Assembly (NCBI RefSeq): GCF_030814995.1
Contig: NZ_JAUSVX010000003.1
Location: forward strand, 525,864 to 589,863
Origin: Labrys wisconsinensis
Lineage (GTDB): Bacteria; Pseudomonadota; Alphaproteobacteria; Rhizobiales; Labraceae
DNA: 64,000 nucleotides
Reading direction: 5' to 3'
Below the pieces are notes generated by a model that searched no databases, was not told where the DNA came from, and saw only the letters and a program-made list of their open reading frames with translations. Made by a program: the position numbers and the translations under genes. Of this stretch, positions 27,211 to 33,889 are shown one piece after another. Within the stretch, counting starts at the first letter, position 1. Each line of letters opens with the position of its first letter.

Positions 27211-27528
27211 TCACCGCCGCTCGGCGCGGGCGCCGGCGAGCACCGCCGGCAGCAGGCCGGGGAAGCGCTGCTCCAGATCGTCGCTGCGCAGCGAGATCAG
27301 GCGCTGGGCGCCCTCGATGCGCGTGCGGGTGATGCCGGCCTCGCGCAGGCGGACATAGTGGTAGGTCAGGTTGGTCTTGGCGCTGAGTCCGTTGAAGGAC
27401 GAGCAGTTCTGCTCGCCGATCTCCGCCAGGCCCAGCACGATGCTGCGGCGGATCGGATCGCTGAGGGCGTCGAGCACGGCGGACAGCTCGATCTGCTCGG
27501 TGGTCGGGTGGAAGATCTCCTTGGCCAT
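27211..27528 (-). CDS. ArsR family transcriptional regulator
   Basis: This 105-residue winged helix-turn-helix repressor includes LDALSDPIRRSIVLGLAEIG (about 19-38) and a recognition region around NLTYHYVRLREAGITRTRIEGAQR. It has no cysteine cluster typical of metal-sensing ArsR proteins (a single Cys near 42), so it probably senses an organic ligand. It is divergent from the MFS exporter at 27637. Two matching palindromes in the shared 108-bp promoter region are the likely operators. Confidence 0.9.
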   Translation of the reverse strand: MAKEIFHPTTEQIELSAVLDALSDPIRRSIVLGLAEIGEQNCSSFNGLSAKTNLTYHYVRLREAGITRTRIEGAQRLISLRSDDLEQRFPGLLPAVLAGARAERR

Positions 27529-27555
27529 GACGCGGCATAGCGATTCGCGCGAAAT

Positions 27556-27575
27556 AGTTCAAGAGTTATTGAACT
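27556..27575. promoter_or_regulatory. Candidate ArsR operator 1
   Basis: AGTTCAA and TTGAACT form a perfect 7-bp inverted repeat around a 6-bp spacer. It lies 27 bp upstream of the arsR start. The same arms with the same spacing recur at 27605-27624. Confidence 0.75.
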
Positions 27576-27604
27576 CCTTGACGCACCATGCCTCCGGGTC
27601 CATA

Positions 27605-27624
27605 AGTTCAATATCTCTTGAACT
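27605..27624. promoter_or_regulatory. Candidate ArsR operator 2
   Basis: This second AGTTCAA-N6-TTGAACT palindrome lies 12 bp upstream of the MFS start codon. Its centre is 49 bp from the first. One site per divergent promoter fits joint repression of arsR and the exporter. Confidence 0.75.
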
Positions 27625-27636
27625 CCCGGACATCCC

Positions 27637-28815
27637 ATGCATCGCACCTTGCTCTGGCTCGCGATCGGCGCCTTCGCCATCGGCAGCGAAGGCCTGATGA
27701 TCGCCGGCGTGCTGCCGCGCATCGCCCACGACTTCGAAATCCCGGTGGCCCAGGCCGGCCATCTCGTCACCATCTTCTCGCTGGCCTATGCCGTCGGCTC
27801 GCCGCTGATCGCCGTGGCCACGGCGAGCTGGGAGCGGCGCACCCTGCTGATGACGGCCATCGGCGTGTTCGCGCTCGCCAATTTCGCTGCCGCCGCGGCG
27901 CCGAGCTTCGCCGCCCTCGCCGCCGGCCGGGTGCTTCTCGCCCTCGCGGCCGGAGCCTTCATGCCGACCGCCTCGGCCTATGCCGCGACCGCGGTGGCGC
28001 CCGACATGCGCGGGCGGGCGCTGGCCTTCGTCTACTCCGGCATGACCATCGCGCTGGTGATCGGCGTGCCGCTCGGCACCGCCATGGCGGCGCATCTGGG
28101 CTGGCGCGCCACCTTCGCCGGCGTCGGCGTGCTCAGCCTGGTGGTGCTCGCCGGCATCCGCCTGAAGCTGCCGCCCGTCGCCGCGCCGCCGGCGGCAGGC
28201 CTGGCCGAGCGCCTCGCCGTCGCCCGCCGGCCCGAGGTGCTGGCGGTCATCGGCCTGACGGTGCTCGTGCTGGCGGGCGCCTTCGGCATCTACACCTTCA
28301 TCGGCGCCTATCTCGAAACCGTCTACGGCGTGCCGCCGGAAATGGTGGCCCTGGCCCTGGTGCTGGCCGGCGTGGCCGGCGCTCTCGGCAATGCGCTGGG
28401 CGGCTACGCCGCCGACCGCTGGAACCGCCGGCGCTTCCTCGCGCTGATCCTCGGCGTGCTCGTCGTCGCCTTCGCCGCGCTCTCCGCCCTGCCGGAGCTG
28501 CTGCCCGGCCCGCTCGGGCTTGCCGGCGCCCTGGCGGTGCTGGTGGTCTGGGGCCTGTTCGGCTGGGCCTTCCCGGCGGTGCAGCAGGTGCGCCTGCTCG
28601 CCATCGATCCGCGCCTGGCCTCGATCACCCTGTCCCTGAACGCTTCGGCCATCTATCTCGGCTCGGCCATCGGCGCGGCCGTCGGCTCGACCATCGCCGA
28701 GGCGCACACGGTGGCGGCCGTCGGCTGGGTCGGCGCCGCCTTCGAGGCCGCGGCGCTGGCTTTCCTCGCCCTCAGCGCCCGGCGCACGGCACAGGCGGCG
28801 GCCGCCGCGGGCTGA
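27637..28815 (+). CDS. MFS efflux transporter (AraJ/drug-proton antiporter type)
   Basis: This 392-residue protein has about 12 transmembrane helices. The family traits are the first helix with GSEGLMIAGVLPRIA, the motif region around LAAGAFMPTASAYAATA and the second-half start at LAERLAVARRPEVLAVIGL. It resembles AraJ/YdhP-type exporters of sugars, arylamines or drugs. It is divergent from an ArsR repressor with paired operators, so export is probably induced by its own substrate. The pair sits inside the otherwise linked ATP-grasp/Anbu gene set. Confidence 0.9.
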   Translation: MHRTLLWLAIGAFAIGSEGLMIAGVLPRIAHDFEIPVAQAGHLVTIFSLAYAVGSPLIAVATASWERRTLLMTAIGVFALANFAAAAAPSFAALAAGRVLLALAAGAFMPTASAYAATAVAPDMRGRALAFVYSGMTIALVIGVPLGTAMAAHLGWRATFAGVGVLSLVVLAGIRLKLPPVAAPPAAGLAERLAVARRPEVLAVIGLTVLVLAGAFGIYTFIGAYLETVYGVPPEMVALALVLAGVAGALGNALGGYAADRWNRRRFLALILGVLVVAFAALSALPELLPGPLGLAGALAVLVVWGLFGWAFPAVQQVRLLAIDPRLASITLSLNASAIYLGSAIGAAVGSTIAEAHTVAAVGWVGAAFEAAALAFLALSARRTAQAAAAAG

Positions 28816-28825
28816 GCGCGAGCGT

Positions 28826-28849
28826 CCGAGGAGCGAACGCGTTCCTCGG
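28826..28849. terminator. Terminator-like hairpin
   Basis: CCGAGGA (28826-28832) pairs with TCCTCGG (28843-28849) around a 10-nt loop. It lies between the convergent ends of the MFS gene and the PhyH gene. No T-run follows. Confidence 0.45.
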
Positions 28850-28876
28850 CAGAGGTTGCGTCGGCGGCGGCCGAGC

Positions 28877-29947
28877 TCAGGTCGCGCGCGCCGCCGCTGC
28901 GTCGGCCATGCCTGCATCCGTCTTCGGCCGCAGCGTCATCGGGCTGGCGACGCCCATGTCGCGCCAGCGGTTCTTCGCCAGGCCGAAGCGCTCCAGCCAG
29001 TCGAAGACGCGCCAATAGAGCGGCACCTCGCGCCCGCGCAAAAGCGAGGACAGGCCGAAGCCGGTCAGCGGGATGAAGGGGTTGCGCCGGCTGAAGGCGA
29101 AGATCTCGACCCGCACCGACGGCCGGGCCGAATGGCCGCGGGCGTGGAAGCCGCAGGTGTCGCCGACCACCAGCGTGTTGCCGGGCACGGCGAACTGGCG
29201 GATCTCGCCGGCGCCCAGGCGCTGCAGCGTCGCCTCGTCGATGCGGAACGCCCCGCCCTTGGTCGTGCCGGGCCGGCAGGCGGCGATGCTGCGCTCGTGC
29301 TCCCAGGCCAGGCGCTGCGGCGTGTGGGCATGGGTGCCCGGCACATAGGTGAAGGGACCGGTGTCGGCGGGCACGTCGTGCAGGAACAGCCACGCCTTCA
29401 TGGTGGCATGGAACGTGTCCATGTGCAGAGACAGCTGCGGGTCGGGCACCGCCGCCTCGACCTGCGAGAAGATCGTCTGGATATAGACGACGGGCGCCAC
29501 GTCGAAGCTGGAGACGTAGCGCAGCCGCCCCTGGAACTGCGGCATGGCCACCAGCCGGGCGCAGGCCGGCAGCCGGCGCAGCATGGCGGGCGTCAGGGCG
29601 ATGCGCCGCGTCACCGCGTCGCCCTCGCGCATGTCACGCGCCGGCGCCAGCAGCCCCTCGACCTCCGCGACCAGGGCACGGTGGTGCTCCGGCTCCAGGA
29701 AATCGCGCACCTCGATGCAACCGTCGCGGGCAAAGGTCTGCACATCCTCGACGCCGACCAGATGCTCCAGGCGCTTGCGCCGCCAATGCGCCAGGCGATC
29801 GGCGAGCTTCACGCGCCAGACATGCAGGCCGCGGCGATTGAGGCGCTCGCTGCCGAGGATCGGATTGTCGCGGAAGGATTTCGCGCCGGTGAACACCTGC
29901 GCCGCCCAGAATGGCGCCAGGAGGTAGCGAAGAGCCCGTGCCGCCAT
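28877..29947 (-). CDS. Phytanoyl-CoA dioxygenase (PhyH) family protein
   Basis: This 356-residue protein resembles Fe(II)/2-oxoglutarate dioxygenases. The iron facial triad can be proposed as His and Asp in LSLHMDTFHATMKAW and a distal His in GDTCGFHARGHSARPSVR, whose Arg would bind 2-oxoglutarate. The N-terminal about 90 residues before the domain are longer than in minimal PhyH enzymes, and GTHAHTPQRLAWEHERS is an insert seen in a subset of bacterial members. It stands alone between an exporter and a cupin gene. Substrate unknown. Confidence 0.78.
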   Translation of the reverse strand: MAARALRYLLAPFWAAQVFTGAKSFRDNPILGSERLNRRGLHVWRVKLADRLAHWRRKRLEHLVGVEDVQTFARDGCIEVRDFLEPEHHRALVAEVEGLLAPARDMREGDAVTRRIALTPAMLRRLPACARLVAMPQFQGRLRYVSSFDVAPVVYIQTIFSQVEAAVPDPQLSLHMDTFHATMKAWLFLHDVPADTGPFTYVPGTHAHTPQRLAWEHERSIAACRPGTTKGGAFRIDEATLQRLGAGEIRQFAVPGNTLVVGDTCGFHARGHSARPSVRVEIFAFSRRNPFIPLTGFGLSSLLRGREVPLYWRVFDWLERFGLAKNRWRDMGVASPMTLRPKTDAGMADAAAARAT

Positions 29948-30094
29948 GCCGATGACCTGTCCTCGCCGGGGCTGTCCCCCCTGTCTCCGTCCGCCCGGCA
30001 GCCCCCATGCCGGCAGGACGTCGTCCCTGGGCAGAGATAGTTCAGCCCGGCCACGCCGGCAAGGACGCGCGCCCGGCAGAGCCGATGCGACCGG

Positions 30095-30454
30095 TCAGAC
30101 CGGGGTCTCCACCTGGTCCTGATAGACGAGCAGGGTGCAGCCTGCGGGCGTATGCGACGCGTGCTGGGTGCCGGGGCGGAGCAGCACCATGTCGCCCGTC
30201 CTGTAGACGGTCCCGTCATGGTCGATCAGCTCACCCTCCAGGACGTAGAAGATCTCGTCCGTCGGATGCTCGTGCGCCGTCGAGACGGAGCCCGGCGCCA
30301 TCCTGAGGGCGTAGAGGCCGGTGCCGGCGGGCCGGCGCGGGTCGAGGGTGATGTGCGTCATCCGGTCATGGGCGATGCCGTCATAGGTCAGCGGCTCGTA
30401 AGGCGTGGTCAGGATGTTGCGGACCACGCGGTCCTGGGCGGCGATTGGCTTCAT
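30095..30454 (-). CDS. Small cupin-domain protein
   Basis: This 119-residue single-domain cupin has motif 1 in STAHEHPTDEIFYVLEGEL (metal ligands His, His, Glu) and motif 2 in MVLLRPGTQHASHTPAG. Such proteins bind a metal and a small molecule and can be isomerases, dioxygenases or binding proteins. No neighbour suggests which. It is divergent from the ExoD-like gene. Confidence 0.85.
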   Translation of the reverse strand: MKPIAAQDRVVRNILTTPYEPLTYDGIAHDRMTHITLDPRRPAGTGLYALRMAPGSVSTAHEHPTDEIFYVLEGELIDHDGTVYRTGDMVLLRPGTQHASHTPAGCTLLVYQDQVETPV

Positions 30455-30633
30455 GGCGGCTTCCCCCGGCGACAGACGATTTCACTGTCAGGAAAGGCTG
30501 GCACAACGGTCACGCGGTTTCAAGCGACCACACGCGGACGTTGCATCGACGCGACATCGTGCCGAATCGTCGCATCGACGACCGGTGCATCTCGAAATTG
30601 TCGCAGAACCGGTCTATAAGCGCCGCCTGTCCA

Positions 30634-31257
30634 GTGCCGTCGAGACCGATTTTTTTGGAACCCCGCAGTCCCCGTACGTCCGAGCTTCTCGCGGCCATCG
30701 CCGGCGCCGAGGGGACGGACCGCATCCTGTTCGGCGATCTGGTCGGGGCGATGCGCAATCGCGCCTTCGGCATCCTGTTCCTTTTGTTCGGCATCCCGAA
30801 CTGCCTGCCCATGCCGCCGGGGATCCCGGTGATCTGCGGCGTCATCGTCGCGCTGATCGCGGCGCAGATGGTGATGGGCCGAGACCAGCTCTGGCTGCCG
30901 AGCTGGCTGGCGTCCAAGAGCTTCGCCCGCACCGACCTGCAGCGCATCGTGCGGCGGGCGGAGCCGTGGATCCGCTCGCTCGAGCGGGTGGCCAAGCCCC
31001 GCCTGCACCTCTTCGCCGATGCGCGCTCGCGCCGGCTGATCGGCGCCGTCGGCCTCATCCTCGGCCTCGCCCTGGTGCTGCCGATCCCGATCATCGGCAA
31101 CATCCCGCTCGGCATCCCGATCTGCATCCTCGGCCTCGGCCTGGTCGAGCGCGACGGCGCCATCATCCTCGGCGGCTACGTCGCCTCGGTGCTCGGCCTC
31201 GCCGTCACCGCCGGCCTTGGCTGGCTGATCTGGCAGGGCGCGCTCGCGGTGTTCTGA
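30634..31257 (+). CDS. ExoD family membrane protein
   Basis: ExoD-type proteins affect exopolysaccharide production and alkali tolerance in rhizobia. This one has about 200 residues and several transmembrane segments, with the family stretches RILFGDLVGAMRNRAFGILF, FGIPNCLPMPPGIPVICGV and LGLALVLPIPIIGNIPLGIP. The start is uncertain: GTG 30634 is used here, TTG 30655 is possible, and neither has a strong ribosome-binding site. Its end faces the Anbu gene with only nine bases between stop codons. Confidence 0.87.
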   Translation: MPSRPIFLEPRSPRTSELLAAIAGAEGTDRILFGDLVGAMRNRAFGILFLLFGIPNCLPMPPGIPVICGVIVALIAAQMVMGRDQLWLPSWLASKSFARTDLQRIVRRAEPWIRSLERVAKPRLHLFADARSRRLIGAVGLILGLALVLPIPIIGNIPLGIPICILGLGLVERDGAIILGGYVASVLGLAVTAGLGWLIWQGALAVF

Positions 31258-31266
31258 CCCGCGGCC

Positions 31267-32043
31267 TCAGATATCGACGCCCTCGCCCGGCCTGTTCTTG
31301 TCCGCCACCGCATAGGGCGGCCGGGGAATGGCGATGTGCGCCGCCCGCAGCGCGGCCGACCAGCGCTCGCGCAGGTCGTGGAAATAGGGCTCGCCCGGCT
31401 CGATCCGGTGCTTGATCTCCGCCCGGAAGGCGTCGCGGCGCGCCACGACGATGTCGATCGGCATGCCGACGCCGAGATTGGAGCGCATGGTCGAATCCAT
31501 CGAGATCAGACCGATCTTGAGCGCGTCCTGGATGTCGGTGTTGAAGTTCACCGCGCGGTCGAGGATCGGCTTGCCGTATTTGTGCTCGCCGATCTGCAGA
31601 TAGGGCGTGTCGACCGTCACCTCGATGAAGTTGCCGGCGGAGTAGATCATGAACAGGCGCATCTTGCCGCCCTTGATCTGGCCGCCGAACAGGATGGCGA
31701 CGTCGAAGCGGCCGCTGTGCTCCTCCAGGCTCTTGCCGTCGGTCTCGTAGACGAGGCGGATGGCCCGGCCGATCAGCTGGGCTGCCTTGAACATGCTCGG
31801 CGCGGTGCGCAGCGTCTCCACAACCTGGGTGTCGGTGTTCTCGATGCCCTCCTGGACATGGTTGAGCACCGCCTGGCTCACCGAGAGGTTGCCCGAGGTG
31901 CACAGCACCATGATGCGCTCGCCGGGCTCCTCCAGGACGTGCAGCTTGCGGAAGGTGGCGATGTTGTCGATGCCCGCATTGGTGCGGGTGTCGGCGATCA
32001 TCACCAGGCCCTCGCGGACCGTCAGCCCCACGCAATAGGTCAT
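31267..32043 (-). CDS. Anbu-type proteasome-like peptidase
   Basis: Anbu is a bacterial relative of proteasome beta subunits and HslV that forms large helical or ring assemblies. The 258-residue protein begins MTYCVGLTVREGLVMIADTR, so removal of Met1 exposes Thr2 as the N-terminal nucleophile, with no propeptide. DVAILFGGQIKGGKMRLFMI and ALKIGLISMDSTMRSNLGVG are further family blocks. It is normally linked to COG2308 ATP-grasp, alpha-E and transglutaminase genes, all of which are in this window but separated into two parts. Its natural substrate is unknown. Confidence 0.93.
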   Translation of the reverse strand: MTYCVGLTVREGLVMIADTRTNAGIDNIATFRKLHVLEEPGERIMVLCTSGNLSVSQAVLNHVQEGIENTDTQVVETLRTAPSMFKAAQLIGRAIRLVYETDGKSLEEHSGRFDVAILFGGQIKGGKMRLFMIYSAGNFIEVTVDTPYLQIGEHKYGKPILDRAVNFNTDIQDALKIGLISMDSTMRSNLGVGMPIDIVVARRDAFRAEIKHRIEPGEPYFHDLRERWSAALRAAHIAIPRPPYAVADKNRPGEGVDI

Positions 32044-32250
32044 GGGACACCCCCCTCTTCGTCGCTGCGGCCCTGCGGTTTAGGCCTCGTGGCCCCGGCG
32101 CGCAAGGATGACCGCGATTCCGGGGAATGCGCAGCGCGCCGATACTGCTAGCGCCTGTTCAGGCCGGCTCGGCGCGATGGCCGATCCGGTGAACGCCAGC
32201 ACTGCCACATAGCCCGCCGGCTCCCGGACCGCCTCGGAGCGGCGGCGCCC

Positions 32251-32706
32251 TCACTGTCCGATCTTGGCCTTCATCGCTTCGGCTTGCGTCGTCGCCTTGT
32301 CGCCCGCGACGATCCGCGGCCCCTGCGCGGTCACGGTCAGCGTGCGTCCGTCCGTTGCCCGGGTCTCCTGATAGAAGGTCTTCTTGCCGACATGGTACAG
32401 CTTCCAGCAGAAGGACTCGTCGAAGCGCTTCGCGGCATTGACCCAGCTCGCGGAATAACAGAACTCGTTGCCGGAGACGGTCCACGTGCCGGCCGCGTAG
32501 CCTTCCTCGCCCGGCTTGGTCCAATAGGCCGTCAGCTTGCCGTCGGCGGCGAGAAAGCCTGCGCCATGCCCCCATTCGATGGTGTTGCCGGCATAGATGG
32601 CCGTCACATCAGCGGCTGAGAACGGCTTGGCGCGCTTTGGCAGTCCGGCGCCGAGCGCCTGGGTCACAAGCAGGGAGGCGGCGCAGGCGAACAGAACGGC
32701 GCGCAT
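32251..32706 (-). CDS. Secreted DUF995-like protein
   Basis: This 151-residue protein has a signal peptide of about 19 residues (MRAVLFACAASLLVTQALG). The mature part has YAGNTIEWGHGAGFLAADGK, then GTWTVSGNEFCYSASW and FCWKLYHVG, with two cysteines that may form a disulfide. This pattern is like DUF995, a family of small periplasmic proteins in rhizobia with no known function. It sits between the Anbu and transglutaminase genes on the same strand but with more than 200 bp on each side, so co-transcription is doubtful. Confidence 0.7.
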   Translation of the reverse strand: MRAVLFACAASLLVTQALGAGLPKRAKPFSAADVTAIYAGNTIEWGHGAGFLAADGKLTAYWTKPGEEGYAAGTWTVSGNEFCYSASWVNAAKRFDESFCWKLYHVGKKTFYQETRATDGRTLTVTAQGPRIVAGDKATTQAEAMKAKIGQ

Positions 32707-32918
32707 GATATGGCTGTCCTCGGCGGATGACGGAGAGGACCGTAAAGGAGAAGCCGCCGACAGTCCAGCAGCGGGTGGAACAGAGCCCGCGCTCGACTTT
32801 CAGGCGCCGCACTGATCTTCCCGACAACCAGGCGCACGCCGCGGGCGCCCGGGAACCGGCAAAGAAAGCACAGGAGCCGGCGCATGTTCCCCTCAGGAAG
32901 CATCCGCCGCGTCGGGCT

Positions 32919-33758
32919 CTAGTTCTGGACCTGTCGCTGCGCCTGGCGCTGGGCCACCTTTTCGCTGACGTCGATGCGCACGTTCAGCGTCTCACCTTCG
33001 CCGCCATAGCGGGCGCCGCGCACCGGCGCCGCGCCGAGATAGTCGAGGCCGGCGGCGATGCGCACATGGGTGTCGGTCGGACAGAGCTTGTTGGCGGGAT
33101 CGAAGCCGACCCAGCCCAGGCCCTCGACATAGGCCTCCGCCCAGGCATGGCCGGCATCCTGCCGCGTCACCTCCGGCCTGTGCATATGGCCGCTGACATA
33201 GCGCGCCGGGATGCGCAGCTCACGCGCGCAGGCGATGAAGACATGGGTCAGGTCCTGGCAGACGCCCCGCTTCAGGGCAAAAGCCTCCTGTGCCGTGGTC
33301 GCCACGTGGGTCGGGTCCGTATCGAAGGCGATCTCGGCATGCACCGCCTCCAGGAGGGCATGGCAGGTCGAGAGAGACCCCTCGCCCGGCCGGGCGACCG
33401 AGCGCGCGAAGGCGCGCAACGCCTCGTCCGGCCGCGTCAGCGGCGTCTCGCGCAGGAACAGCGAGGCGGGGAAACGCTCGAGCGTGCCGCGCAGCACGCC
33501 GGCCCGGTCCTGGGTCTCGACCTCGCCCTCGACCGTGACGGTGAGCTCGTCGATGCGGCCGATGGCCGAGAACACGTGGCCGATATTGCCGAAAGCATCC
33601 TCGACCTCGGTGAGCTTGACGTCCTGATCGACGTCGATGCGCCAGCGCATGACGTGCTGGCCGTCATGCGAGCGCGGCGTGAGCCGAAGCGTCTGGATCA
33701 CCGACTTGGCCGGCGTCTCGTAGCGATAGACGGTCTCGTGCGCGATGCGGATCCGCAT
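32919..33758 (-). CDS. Transglutaminase-like cysteine peptidase family protein
   Basis: This 279-residue protein joins a bacterial transglutaminase-like N-terminal domain (about 1-110, opening MRIRIAHETVYRYETPAKSV) to a transglutaminase core. The catalytic Cys is in KRGVCQDLTHVFIA, the His in DAGHAWAEAYVEG and the Asp in GWVGFDPANK. Members of this type are cytoplasmic and accompany COG2308 ATP-grasp, alpha-E and Anbu proteins. It may hydrolyse or transfer the amide bonds made by the ATP-grasp enzyme; this is a prediction from the family. Confidence 0.92.
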   Translation of the reverse strand: MRIRIAHETVYRYETPAKSVIQTLRLTPRSHDGQHVMRWRIDVDQDVKLTEVEDAFGNIGHVFSAIGRIDELTVTVEGEVETQDRAGVLRGTLERFPASLFLRETPLTRPDEALRAFARSVARPGEGSLSTCHALLEAVHAEIAFDTDPTHVATTAQEAFALKRGVCQDLTHVFIACARELRIPARYVSGHMHRPEVTRQDAGHAWAEAYVEGLGWVGFDPANKLCPTDTHVRIAAGLDYLGAAPVRGARYGGEGETLNVRIDVSEKVAQRQAQRQVQN

Positions 33759-33889
33759 GGGACGATCGAAAGCCCCTTCCGTGGAAAAGTTTGCGGGACG
33801 TTAATCGCCCCTCGCCGCCGGCTCAACCCCGGGCGACCGGATGCATACGGGATATGCCCACCTCCGGTGAGCCCGGCGGTGCTGCGGGC

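Noticed and set aside
30543..30580. Repeated CATCGACG words upstream of the ExoD-like gene as an operator.
   Set aside because: GC-rich words like this recur by chance in such DNA, and the copies are not in a clear palindrome or fixed spacing.
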